A stretch of 7,244 bases of DNA from Verrucomicrobiota bacterium (GCA_026397695.1 JAPLUJ010000437.1:1-7244); one strand, 5' to 3'. Positions 1 to 6,457 are shown, counted from the first letter of the stretch. The notes: generated from the letters alone by a model not told the origin. Translations and numbers: made by a program.

Positions 1-153
1 CTGTTTAAAAAAGCTAATATTTTTCAAAGGTGTAAACATTTCTTTTTTTAACAACGGCTTAACATCGTATTGGCGTAATTCGTGATTGGAAAATTCAATG
101 AGAAGTTGATAATCATCAATGGCTTGTGCAGAAATTATTTTGGGGTAATTCAT
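1..153 (-). CDS. DUF2442 family protein (N-terminal 51 residues, cut by window edge)
   Basis: The frame starts at ATG 153-151 (MNYPKIISAQAIDDYQ...) and stays open to base 1, so only the N-terminal part is visible. The pattern (short beta strand, 'LLIEFSNHELRQYDVKPLL', then 'MFTPLKNISFFK') matches the N-terminal half of DUF2442 proteins, which are usually 80-95 residues. These small proteins typically sit beside DUF4160 genes in pairs suspected of being toxin-antitoxin-like; their molecular function is not established. It begins five bases after the stop of the DUF4160 gene, with no clear ribosome binding site, so translation is probably coupled. The stretch is strongly AT-rich (about 30% GC), unlike the genes further right. 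It is a second DUF2442 copy, distinct from the GC-rich one at 400-681. Confidence 0.75.
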   Translation of the reverse strand, partial: MNYPKIISAQAIDDYQLLIEFSNHELRQYDVKPLLKKEMFTPLKNISFFKQ

Positions 154-158
154 CTGAT

Positions 159-407
159 TTAGTCCAATGGCGGGAGTTTCTGAAATTGTTGTGTTGTCCA
201 CATTTTAAGTAATTCGGTTTGATGACTTGTTGCCCATTCAACAACTAATTTTTTCGCACGATTGGGTAAATCACCTTCTATCATTTCTAAGGTATTGATG
301 TTGAAAAGCGCGTTATATTCACCGTAAACTACATGGAAATGCGGTGGTGGATGATCGCCGAAATACATCTGGATCACAATACCGTAAAAGCGCGAAAGCT
401 CAGGCAT
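159..407 (-). CDS. DUF4160 family protein
   Basis: This 82-residue protein is full length for DUF4160. The hallmark is the N-terminal 'SRFYGIVIQMYFGDHPPPHFHV' region (residues 5-26), with the DHxPPHFH motif and a following YGEY, then 'GDLPNRAKKLVVEWATSHQTEL' near residues 45-66. The family has no proven biochemical role; it is commonly paired with DUF2442 in mobile, toxin-antitoxin-like two-gene units. Its ATG (407-405) lies inside the end of the upstream DUF2442 gene (8-base overlap), and its stop is five bases before another DUF2442 start, so all three are probably co-translated. Composition changes along the gene: the 5' part (about 331-407) is near 47% GC, the 3' part near 33%. The product is probably cytoplasmic, as no signal peptide or membrane segment is seen. 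Confidence 0.82.
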   Translation of the reverse strand: MPELSRFYGIVIQMYFGDHPPPHFHVVYGEYNALFNINTLEMIEGDLPNRAKKLVVEWATSHQTELLKMWTTQQFQKLPPLD

Positions 408-681
408 GGACAGGCAGCTTGTGGAGAGTTGGAAAAACCTCTTCAGGACTCTTCCCGGTCAGCTTCATGTACAGCGCGTCAGGACACAGGTCAAGATCCC
501 CAGGCCATTCTGGATGCCCCGCTTCTGCAAGGATCACCTGTTCGAATACACCAGGCCTCAACCACGCGGAAAACACTCCCCGCCCAGCATATGAAGACAA
601 ATCCACCTCGCCACACGCTCCGTCGTCGTATCGGAGGAATAGCCTGTAGCCGTCTTTCGGAAAAATCTCGGTGAGCTCCAT
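400..681 (-). CDS. DUF2442 family protein (complete copy)
   Basis: A 93-residue protein starting MELTEIFPKDGYRLFLRYDD. The order of blocks is typical of DUF2442: a strand with 'LFLRYDDGACGEVDLSSY' (14-31), 'GVFSAWLRPGVFEQVILAEAGHPEWPGDLDLCPDALY' (35-71), ending 'MKLTGKSPEE'. The function is unknown; members pair with DUF4160. Its TGA (402-400) overlaps the ATG of the DUF4160 gene by eight bases, which suggests translational coupling. It is GC-rich (about 53-55%) like the main body of the window, in contrast to the AT-rich DUF2442 copy at the left edge, so the two copies are of different origin rather than a recent duplication. The start ATG at 681 lacks a strong Shine-Dalgarno sequence. A 29-codon open frame ends just upstream (687-776) but has no support. 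Confidence 0.8.
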   Translation of the reverse strand: MELTEIFPKDGYRLFLRYDDGACGEVDLSSYAGRGVFSAWLRPGVFEQVILAEAGHPEWPGDLDLCPDALYMKLTGKSPEEVFPTLHKLPVHA

Positions 682-778
682 CGGCGTTAAGCTACCCCTG
701 CTTCACCAAATTGTCGAGCCTCATTTCTCTGAGTGAAAGCAGGACGATATAGAGTAAACACCTCCACTCTTCCCATTT

Positions 779-836
779 TCTTCATCCGTGTAAATTCCTG
801 AAATCAGTGGTCAAAATCTTCTCTTGCGATCCGCGT
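779..836. repeat. Degenerate interspersed repeat of PVC type
   Basis: The stretch contains, on the plus strand, CATCCGTGTAAATTCCTG followed by AATCAGTGGTCAAAATC and then CGATCCGCG. Read on the minus strand this is the 'GATCGCAAGAG ... GACCACTGATTT ... ACACGGATGAA' pattern that I associate with short filler repeats scattered between genes in Verrucomicrobiota and relatives. No open frame, RNA fold or terminator is evident. The identification rests on memory of such elements, not on a search. Confidence 0.4.
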
Positions 837-877
837 CCTGGTTGCAACCCCTGTAAAACGGGTGCTGAGTAGAAACC

Positions 878-909
878 AAAAAATCAAAATTCAGGAATCA
901 AAAATCAAA
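878..909. repeat. AT-rich AATCAAAA short direct repeats
   Basis: AATCAAAA or close variants recur three times in about 30 bases (near 882, 897 and 903) in an otherwise GC-rich region. The nine bases TTCAGGAAT (890-898) are an exact inverted copy of ATTCCTGAA at 794-802, about 90 bases upstream, inside the neighbouring repeat. No function is implied; this is the rest of the intergenic spacer 682-963, in which no gene is seen. Confidence 0.4.
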
Positions 910-963
910 CATCTCAAGCCGTAATGCATTGCCCGGCTCAGCCAATCGCCCTAGTCCGCTCTT

Positions 964-1287
964 TCATTCGTCATGATAGAACCAGAGCACGCCCAGCAGG
1001 CCCACCCCCACGCCCCAGAGCAGCCAGGCATTGCTGAATAAATACGGGTAAACCATCAACCCCACCCCGATCGCGCGGGGTTGCCAGAGGTCGAGCCTCT
1101 TGCCGTAGGAAAAAGCACCCCAGCCAATGGTTCCAAAGACGAGCCCCGCGAGAATGTTGTAGGGATTGAAATTGAAAAAGCTGCCCGCATCCGTGGCCGC
1201 TCCACCGAAGATTTGATCCGGATCCAGCGGCGACCCTGCGGCTATGCACCTCGCAAGCAGCGGGTAAGGATTGAAGCTGAAGTCCAT
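964..1287 (-). CDS. Small integral membrane protein, function unknown
   Basis: The frame encodes 107 residues from ATG 1287-1285. An in-frame TTG at 1332 would add 15 polar residues; neither start has a convincing ribosome binding site, and I prefer the ATG. Residues 1-43 are soluble, with two FNPY repeats (5-8 and 40-43). Three hydrophobic stretches follow: about 44-60 (NILAGLVFGTIGWGAFS), 72-86 (AIGVGLMVYPYLFSN) and 88-105 (WLLWGVGVGLLGVLWFY). The signature 'GLMVYPYLFSNAWLLWGVG' resembles small inner-membrane proteins sometimes labelled 'amino acid transport protein' without real evidence. The gene lies 70 bases downstream of the response regulator on the same strand, so it could be the last gene of that operon. 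The alternative minus-strand frame over the same DNA (971-1357) is not hydrophobic in a membrane pattern and is rejected. Confidence 0.65.
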   Translation of the reverse strand: MDFSFNPYPLLARCIAAGSPLDPDQIFGGAATDAGSFFNFNPYNILAGLVFGTIGWGAFSYGKRLDLWQPRAIGVGLMVYPYLFSNAWLLWGVGVGLLGVLWFYHDE

Positions 1288-1357
1288 CGCGTGTGAGGCA
1301 CGGAAGATCACCCGTCTGACACCCACTCGCAAGACCTAATCCCAGGCATGCGCCCAA

Positions 1358-1735
1358 TCATTCGATCAGGCGATGCTGGATGGCTTGGACCAGGGTACCT
1401 AGGTCCACGGGTTTGGCCAGATAGTCTTCGCCACCAATGTAAGCCTCGCCTCCCTGGGTTTCTTCATGCGCTACAATGGCCGTGAGGAAAATTATCGGCG
1501 TGTCCTTCAATGACGGGATTTCACGCAAGCGGGCGGCAACCTCGCCGCCGTCCATCTCCGGCATCATGACGTCTAACAGTATTAGGTCGGGTTTGAACTC
1601 CAGGGCGCTTTGGACGGCATCCGGGGCTTGGTTTACCTGGCGGATTTCGAAGGTGCCCAGCGCCTCAAGGTTGAGCTTGATGCCGCGCGTAATGCTCGGT
1701 TCGTCATCGATGACGAGGATGCGTTTCCTGTTCAT
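1358..1735 (-). CDS. Single-domain response regulator (REC only)
   Basis: This 125-residue protein is one CheY-like receiver domain and nothing else. The acidic pair D10-D11 (ILVIDDE), phospho-acceptor D55 (LILLDVMMPEMDG), T85 (IIFLTA) and K108 (YLAKPVD) are all present, so it should accept phosphate from a histidine kinase and bind Mg2+. It has no DNA-binding or enzymatic output domain, so it must signal through protein contact, as CheY, Spo0F or DivK do. Its ATG overlaps the kinase stop in an ATGA (1735-1732), which strongly suggests a cognate pair with coupled translation. The odd part is the 'VAHEETQGGEAYIGGEDYLAKP' segment (88-109), slightly longer than usual between T and K. It is cytoplasmic. 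The REC-fold call is secure; the downstream target is unknown. Confidence 0.93.
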   Translation of the reverse strand: MNRKRILVIDDEPSITRGIKLNLEALGTFEIRQVNQAPDAVQSALEFKPDLILLDVMMPEMDGGEVAARLREIPSLKDTPIIFLTAIVAHEETQGGEAYIGGEDYLAKPVDLGTLVQAIQHRLIE

Positions 1736-2940
1736 GATAGTGATTTCGGTGTTAGGTTGAATGTCAAGGTGGCGCGAGCGCCGCCTTCCGAATGGTTGCC
1801 AAGCACAATGTTGGCACCGTGAATATGGAGGATCCTGCGCACAATGGCCAATCCTAATCCGGTGCCCTGGCCGGGGGGCTTGGTCGTATAGAACGCCTCG
1901 AAAATCTTGGGCAGGTGCTCCGGACGAATCCCCGGGCCGGTATCCTCGATTTCTAACATCACCCGGGGTCCGGGGTCGGAACTCACACCGCTCACCTCCT
2001 GCAACGAACTCCGCACGGTGAGCGTGCCGCCTATCGGCATGGCCTGCGCGGCATTCGTGAACAAATTGACGAAGACGTGCTCCAAGCGCGTGCGGTCCAG
2101 CGGCAACACGGGCAGATTCGCCTGCAACTCCCGCACCACTTCGATGCTATGTTTGAGCAACAGGTGCCGGACCAGATCGAGGGAGTTTATGACGAGCGTG
2201 TTCAAATCTTCGGGAACGAGATGCAACGGGCGGGGCTTGGAGAAGTCGAGCATCAAGTTGATGATATGGGTGGCCCGGCGCACCGCGTCCTTCATGTCCT
2301 GCAGCAACGAGGCCTCCGCATTGCTGGTCGCCTGGCGCTGGAGAAAGTAGTCGGCACCCATGCCCAGGATCATCAGCGGGTTCTTGACTTCGTGGGCCAC
2401 GCCGGCGGCCATGCGGCCCACCATTTCCATCTTGGCCGCCTCAATGAGCTGCATTTGCGTCTGCTGTAACTCGGCGTTGACATGCCGCAGTTGTTCCTCG
2501 GCCTGACGGCGCTCCATCACCTCCTCGCGCAATTTGGCCGAGCGCTTCGCCACGGTCGCTTCGAGGTTCTTTTGCGTAAGCTCGAGCGTGGCCATCAACA
2601 CGGCGACAAGCGCAAAGCTAACGCCCAGTGTCAGCGTGTTCCAAGCAAGCACCCAGGGATGGTCAAACAAGCTGTTCAGGAGCATCTCATGGCCCAGCCA
2701 GGCGGCGGCGCTGACCGCGGCGACGAACAAGCCGGCACTCCTGCCGCCAAACCACGCACTCCAGCAAACAGGTACCAGGTATAACAATGACACCGATATC
2801 TCCAAACCGGTGAGGTAATCGACGACGGCCACCACCAACACCATCCCCAGACTCACCGCCATCGTTGCCACGATTTTGCGGACACCTCGTTTTTCTTCCG
2901 GTAACGGTGCTTGCAGAGTTGGAGCGGGTTGTGGGTCCAT
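1732..2940 (-). CDS. Membrane-bound sensor histidine kinase
   Basis: A 402-residue kinase. A short cytoplasmic tail (1-22) leads into four hydrophobic stretches (about 25-43, 47-62, 66-83, 97-118) of the type 'VDYLTGLEISVSLLYLVPV', a compact membrane sensor with little extracellular loop, seen in many bacterial kinases. A coiled coil follows (about 120-170), then a HisKA dimerisation domain with phospho-acceptor H183 (VAHEVKNPL, including the ExxN phosphatase-type motif), and a HATPase_c domain with N-box N292-N296 (VNLFTNAAQAM), G1 DTGPGI (333-338), F-box EAFYTTK (348-354) and G2 GQGTGLGL (357-364). All catalytic motifs are intact. It autophosphorylates and presumably passes phosphate to the overlapping REC protein. 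It starts 19 bases after the oxidoreductase stop, on the same strand, with no strong Shine-Dalgarno sequence. The signal sensed is unknown; lipid- or membrane-state sensing is possible given the small loops. Confidence 0.94.
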   Translation of the reverse strand: MDPQPAPTLQAPLPEEKRGVRKIVATMAVSLGMVLVVAVVDYLTGLEISVSLLYLVPVCWSAWFGGRSAGLFVAAVSAAAWLGHEMLLNSLFDHPWVLAWNTLTLGVSFALVAVLMATLELTQKNLEATVAKRSAKLREEVMERRQAEEQLRHVNAELQQTQMQLIEAAKMEMVGRMAAGVAHEVKNPLMILGMGADYFLQRQATSNAEASLLQDMKDAVRRATHIINLMLDFSKPRPLHLVPEDLNTLVINSLDLVRHLLLKHSIEVVRELQANLPVLPLDRTRLEHVFVNLFTNAAQAMPIGGTLTVRSSLQEVSGVSSDPGPRVMLEIEDTGPGIRPEHLPKIFEAFYTTKPPGQGTGLGLAIVRRILHIHGANIVLGNHSEGGARATLTFNLTPKSLS

Positions 2941-2959
2941 CGCCGGGTATTATGTTAGA

Positions 2960-4033
2960 TCACAATTGCACGATCCGGCCGGTGCGCACCGAGGCGTCGG
3001 CCGCCAGCACGATGCGCAGGCTGTTGACCGCATCGCGCAGATGGTCGGTGAGGTCGAGGTTTGCCACGATGGCGCGGTGGAAGTAGCGCTGCTCGCGGAC
3101 GCACAGTTCGAGGTGGTCGGGCTCGTCCGTTAGATCGATCACCTCATCCGGCCGGGTAAATCCGCCAGCCGGGTTGAGCACGCCGGAGTGGACTTTGAGC
3201 GACTCGGTTTTGGTATGTGAACCGATGTCCGCTGACTTGGACGCGCCGCCTGCTTCCTTGGCCACAATGCTGACGCAGCCGTGCGGGCCGATGACATCCT
3301 TCACGAAAAACGCGGTCTCGCTCATCATCGGGCCCCAACCGGCCTCATACCAGCCGACCGAGCCGTCATCGAACACCACCTGCAACTGGCCGTAGTTATA
3401 CATGGCGTCCGGCAGCTCGTCGGTTAGACGCGCGCCGATGGCGCTGACGCGCAGCGGCCGGGCACCGGTCATCTGACACATCACGTCCACATAGTGCACG
3501 CCGCAATCGACGATGGGTGAAATGGACTGCATCAGGTTGCGGTGGGTTTGCCACATCGCGCCGGAGCTTTGCTGGTTGAGGTTCATGCGCATGACCAGCG
3601 GCTTGCCCAGCGTGCGCGCCACTTCGATGAAGCGCTGCCATGATGGATGATGCCGCAGGATGTAGCCCACCACCAACTTGCGCTGCGCCCGCCGCGCGGC
3701 CTCCACCACGCTCTCTGCCCCGGCCACCGTGACGGCAAGCGGTTTCTCCACAAAAACATGACAGCCTGCAGTTAGAGCATGGAGCACCAGTTCGGCGTGG
3801 CTGTCCGGATAGGTGCAGATGGCGGCGGCATCCGGCCGCGTGGCGGCCAGCGCAGTGGCGAAGTCGCTGAACTCCGGCGCGCCGCCCAGCCTGGCGGCCA
3901 GGCGCGCGCGCGCCTCCGCATTGCAATCCACGAGGCCGGCGATGCGGAATCCGGGATCGTGGTGATAGGCCAGCGCATGGGATGATCCCATGTTGCCGCA
4001 GCCGCAGACTAACACATTCAACGGGGCGCTCAT
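2960..4033 (-). CDS. Gfo/Idh/MocA family NAD(P)-dependent oxidoreductase
   Basis: A 357-residue protein. The Rossmann nucleotide-binding motif GCGNMG (11-16) is followed by 'LVDCNAEARARLAARLG' (34-50), the family signature EKP (96-98, with the lysine expected to be catalytic) and DxGxHxxD (D176, H180, D183), where H180 is the usual acid-base residue. The C-terminal half (about 125-357) forms the beta-sheet substrate domain. Such enzymes oxidise, reduce or epimerise sugars, inositols and their derivatives; the substrate cannot be told here. The start at ATG 4033 is chosen over an upstream in-frame start at 4123 because homology begins at MSAPLNVLV, an AAGGA sequence sits about eight bases upstream, and this ATG forms an ATGA overlap with the transporter stop. 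The product is cytoplasmic. Co-transcription with the MFS gene suggests that the imported compound, or its product, is the substrate. Confidence 0.93.
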   Translation of the reverse strand: MSAPLNVLVCGCGNMGSSHALAYHHDPGFRIAGLVDCNAEARARLAARLGGAPEFSDFATALAATRPDAAAICTYPDSHAELVLHALTAGCHVFVEKPLAVTVAGAESVVEAARRAQRKLVVGYILRHHPSWQRFIEVARTLGKPLVMRMNLNQQSSGAMWQTHRNLMQSISPIVDCGVHYVDVMCQMTGARPLRVSAIGARLTDELPDAMYNYGQLQVVFDDGSVGWYEAGWGPMMSETAFFVKDVIGPHGCVSIVAKEAGGASKSADIGSHTKTESLKVHSGVLNPAGGFTRPDEVIDLTDEPDHLELCVREQRYFHRAIVANLDLTDHLRDAVNSLRIVLAADASVRTGRIVQL

Positions 4034-5361
4034 GATATGTCCTTTCCTGCCGGTGTGGCGGCTTGGGGTGGCGGATGGAAGAATACCGCCAGAACCGTGG
4101 CGGCCAACAGGGAAATGGCACACGGTATCAGGAACAACGCGTGGAAGTCCGTGAGCTTGTCATGGGTAAACACCACCTGCATCAACCAGGGACACAGCGA
4201 ATTGGCGAGGATCACCCCGCACCCGAGAATCATGACGTTGAACAAACCCTGCGCGCTGGCACGCACGTCCTTGGGAAAATACGCGTCCACGAAGATATAT
4301 ACCGTGGCAAAAAAGAACGCATAACACACCCCGTGGACGATCTGCACGGCCACGATCAGCACCGGATACTGCGGCAGGAATGCATACACCGCAAACCGCA
4401 GCGCATGGCCCAACACCCCGATCACCAGCGTCACGCGCCAACCGAGTTTTTGCAGCGTGATCCCCAGCACCAGCATGGTCAGGATTTCCGCCACCTGGCC
4501 GATGCTCATAACCGGCATGATCCAGTTGCCCGGAATGCCCACCCCGCCCCGGGCCGCCGCAGTGCCGAGAAACGTCGCCGTCCAATTGAAATACGAGTTC
4601 TGGACAAACGCATCGGCAAACGTCACCAGCCACAATACCAACATGTATGGCAGACCTAACAACTTAAGCGCTTCCAGCCAGGCGAGTGGCTCCGCGCCGC
4701 CTTCGCCGCCACGCTTGGGAGGCGTGTGCGGCAGCGTCAGGCTGTAGGCGGCGAGCGCCAGCGAGGCGATGCCGGCGACGATAAACGTCCAACGGGTGGC
4801 GTGCTGGAGCGCGGCGCCGGTTAGGCCCGAGCCTAACACCGCGCCCAACCACGCGACCACCCCCTGCGGATGGGCGGCATGCACCATGTCCCAATCAACG
4901 AGGATGAATGTGAACGGCCAAGCCGCGAGAATCCAGCCGATCGTGCCGCCCATGCGGACCAGTCCGAAGTCTTGTTGCGGATTGCGCAGATGGGCAAAGG
5001 CGATGGAATTGGTGATCGACAGGGTGGGCACATAAAACAGGCAGTGCGCTAACATCAAACCGAAGAACGGCCAGAACGTCCGCACATACCCAAGTCCCAG
5101 AATCGTTAGACCGCCTATCAGATGGCTGAACGACAGGAATTTCTCGGCGGCGAAAACGCGGTCGGCAAACTGGTTGCTGAAAAACACGCCGATGATGGCG
5201 GCGATGGGGAAGGCGTTGAGAATCCACGATTGTTCGGACGGCGAGAATCCCAGGCTGGGCAGATAGCCGAAGATCAGCGGCAACCACGCGCCCCAGATGA
5301 ATAATTCCAACACCATCATCAAGGTCAGGCGTCCACGGTAATCGTGTTGTTGTGCATTCAT
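4030..5361 (-). CDS. MFS transporter, nucleoside:H+ symporter (NupG/XapB-like) family
   Basis: This 443-residue polytopic membrane protein has about twelve hydrophobic helices. Family signatures are 'FIWGAW' in the first helix (21-26), 'NQFADRVFAAEK' in the 2-3 loop (63-74), 'YVPTLSITNSIAFAHL' (110-125) and 'VRMGGTIGWI' (135-144), all typical of the Nuc_H_symport group of the major facilitator superfamily. The family name comes from E. coli nucleoside permeases, but PVC and Bacteroidetes members often sit beside sugar oxidoreductases and may carry other polyols or sugars, so the substrate is left open. A loop of about 45 residues around 'HAAHPQGVVAWLGAVLGSGL' is longer than in NupG. The ATG at 5361 has no strong ribosome binding site; its first bases overlap the stop of a degraded upstream frame. 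It is the first gene of the apparent operon. Confidence 0.9.
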   Translation of the reverse strand: MNAQQHDYRGRLTLMMVLELFIWGAWLPLIFGYLPSLGFSPSEQSWILNAFPIAAIIGVFFSNQFADRVFAAEKFLSFSHLIGGLTILGLGYVRTFWPFFGLMLAHCLFYVPTLSITNSIAFAHLRNPQQDFGLVRMGGTIGWILAAWPFTFILVDWDMVHAAHPQGVVAWLGAVLGSGLTGAALQHATRWTFIVAGIASLALAAYSLTLPHTPPKRGGEGGAEPLAWLEALKLLGLPYMLVLWLVTFADAFVQNSYFNWTATFLGTAAARGGVGIPGNWIMPVMSIGQVAEILTMLVLGITLQKLGWRVTLVIGVLGHALRFAVYAFLPQYPVLIVAVQIVHGVCYAFFFATVYIFVDAYFPKDVRASAQGLFNVMILGCGVILANSLCPWLMQVVFTHDKLTDFHALFLIPCAISLLAATVLAVFFHPPPQAATPAGKDIS

Positions 5362-5384
5362 CTCGCAATCGCAAGTTGTCCTAT

Positions 5385-5651
5385 GATATAACAGGCGGCG
5401 TAATTGCTGACGTCCGGCGCATGGATCAGCGGCAATGGTTGCAGGTTGCCGCCGTCGGCTGCCATGTCAAACACCTGCCAGCAACCATGGTCGCCGGGCA
5501 TCGGAAAAAGCAGCCGGCCCGCGTCACAATCCACATCCACATCGCCGACGAAGCATCCGCCAGCCGGGCGCAACAGCGTCCGCATTTCCCCGTCAGGACG
5601 TACCGGTGAGAACACAACCACCGCGCAGGTCAGGAACTTGCTGGACCCCTG
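5385..5651 (-). pseudogene. Remnant of a large PVC beta-propeller protein (HZS-alpha-like / TolB-like)
   Basis: The minus-strand frame 5786-5358 contains about 90 codons with a recognisable pattern: 'VVVFSPVRPDGEMRTLLRPAGG', then 'FVGDVDVDCDAGRLLFPMPG', 'WQVFDMAADGGNLQPLPL' and 'PDVSNYAACY'. In large PVC proteins related to the middle domain of the hydrazine synthase alpha subunit, the matching segment reads roughly FVGDVDLHFDADRLLFSMPG...WQVFEI.ADG..LRQL...PDVDNYDACYLPDGR. Those proteins are many hundreds of residues long. Here both the N-terminal part and everything after NYAACY are missing; the frame then reads IIGQLAIAR and stops. Several positions look eroded (S to P, DACY to AACY, H or D to C). 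The stop falls on the MFS start codon (ATGA at 5361-5358), probably by chance. I infer a dead fragment; a short expressed leader peptide is possible but less likely. Confidence 0.55.
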
Positions 5652-5817
5652 CATGAGGCAACGCCGGATTTTGGAGATGCTGGTCATTCTCTTTCTCATT
5701 GGATCGTTGCCGGAAGCATGGATGAGAACCCGTGGTGACGCAATCCAAGTTATTGACGCCATGACCGTTTTGCAAGCGCAGATCATCCGTTCTATTGAGC
5801 GACTGGCAAAAGGTCAC

Positions 5818-5851
5818 AAGATCGTGGATCGCAGATAGAAGATCGCGGATG
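5818..5851. repeat. AAGATCG(T/C)GGAT direct repeat, 21-base spacing
   Basis: AAGATCGTGGATC (5818-5830) and AAGATCGCGGATG (5839-5851) are two copies differing at two positions, offset by 21 bases. Tandem degenerate copies of AGATCGTGGATCG-like words are common intergenic filler in Verrucomicrobiota. The stop of the short unsupported frame 5653-5838 lies between the copies. Confidence 0.45.
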
Positions 5852-5878
5852 ATGTGGCACTGGCGCGGTCGCCATCGC

Positions 5879-5919
5879 TCTTCTCTTCGTCTTGGGTCTT
5901 CTAGTATTCTGTCTTCTTC
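5879..5919. repeat. TCTTC pyrimidine-rich repeat
   Basis: TCTTC occurs at 5879-5883, 5884-5888, 5897-5901 and 5912-5916, within a run that is otherwise T- and C-rich. It resembles the 'TCTTCTGTCTTCTT' filler found between genes of PVC bacteria. It sits immediately before ATG 5920, the nearest in-frame start of the damaged plus-strand gene. Confidence 0.4.
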
Positions 5920-6385
5920 ATGTCCTTCCCGACGACGAACCGGACCTAACCCGGCTCTACCAACCCCGTAAACCATCAGAACCTGACCAAGACTGGTCCG
6001 ACCAAAGCCAGGAATGGCAAGCCCCCGAAATCCCGCTCGGCGACGGTCGAATCCTCGTTCTGGATCATCCTGATCTCCCTGTTCTGCGGTATGGCCGCGC
6101 ATGGCGTGGAGCAGGGCAATCCGCCCATGCACAGCAAAGGAATCAAATATGTTCCGGAGCAGGTCGAGACGTTTCAGACGCGGAATGCGTTTGGTCAGAT
6201 TTACGCGACGTTTGTCGGTGGGACACGCACGCGCGTGCAGCTGAAAGTCATTACAGCGACCAGCGCGACGCTGAATGGAGAGTTGTTCACGCGGGACGGG
6301 GCAGATGGATGCGCGTTGGTGATGTATGGGTTTGATGATTGGTATAACTGGTATCAGCGGCGTATTTTCAGGATCATTGGGCCAC
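5920..6385 (+). pseudogene. Degraded gene for a possible secreted or membrane-anchored protein
   Basis: The frame containing ATG 6091 looks truly coding: its third codon positions are rich in G and C, and its translation is protein-like, for example 'KGIKYVPEQVETFQTRNAFG' and 'FTRDGADGCALVMYGFDDWY' up to about 6371. Upstream in the same frame, codons 5950-6050 give a basic, polar segment, then 'SSFWIILISLFCGMAAHG' (6052-6105), which looks like a signal peptide or anchor. But no ATG, GTG or TTG lies in frame between 5950 and 6090, and the ATG at 5920 reads nine codons into a TAA (5947-5949). After about 6385 the frame loses its character and runs under the antitoxin gene. I infer nonsense mutation plus 3' truncation. 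A shorter product from ATG 6091 or 6130 is possible but would lose the signal segment. I do not recognise the family. Confidence 0.45.
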
Positions 6386-6457
6386 CTGGCTTGCAACCCT
6401 TCCCCAAACCGCATCCGGGGCTTGACGCGGGGGGCTACGTGGGACATCCTGTGGCAC

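Larger units (their letters stand above)
5652..5949. other. Intergenic stretch with no supported gene
   Basis: This is the spacer between the propeller remnant and the plus-strand pseudogene. It holds a 61-codon plus-strand frame from ATG 5653 to TAG 5838 that would start with a hydrophobic segment (MLVILFLIGSLPEAW), but the 3' end of that frame is repeat DNA and no family is recognised. The long minus-strand frame 6474-5593 crossing it is arginine-rich and low in hydrophobic pattern, as expected of an antisense shadow. No RNA gene or terminator hairpin was found. Confidence 0.4.

Noticed and set aside
687..776. Minus-strand 29-codon frame (MGRVEVFTLYRPAFTQ...) ending five bases before the DUF2442 start
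   Set aside because: It is too short, adjoins repeat sequence, has no recognisable family, and may be only leader or repeat-derived DNA. It would be a candidate leader peptide only if conserved.
971..1357. Minus-strand 128-codon frame overlapping the small membrane protein
   Set aside because: The alternative frame shows clean membrane segments and a known signature, whereas this one has a shadow-like composition.
4034..4123. N-terminal extension of the oxidoreductase by 30 residues
   Set aside because: It overlaps the transporter's coding end, looks unlike the family, and a better start with ribosome binding site and ATGA overlap exists at 4033.
5653..5838. Plus-strand frame of 61 residues with a hydrophobic N-terminus
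   Set aside because: Its last codons are interspersed repeat DNA, its start overlaps the propeller remnant on the other strand, and no family is recognised.
5985..5998. Short inverted repeat GACCA-AGAC-TGGTC considered as a terminator or operator
   Set aside because: Arms are only five bases, no T-run follows, and it lies in the coding-like frame of the pseudogene.
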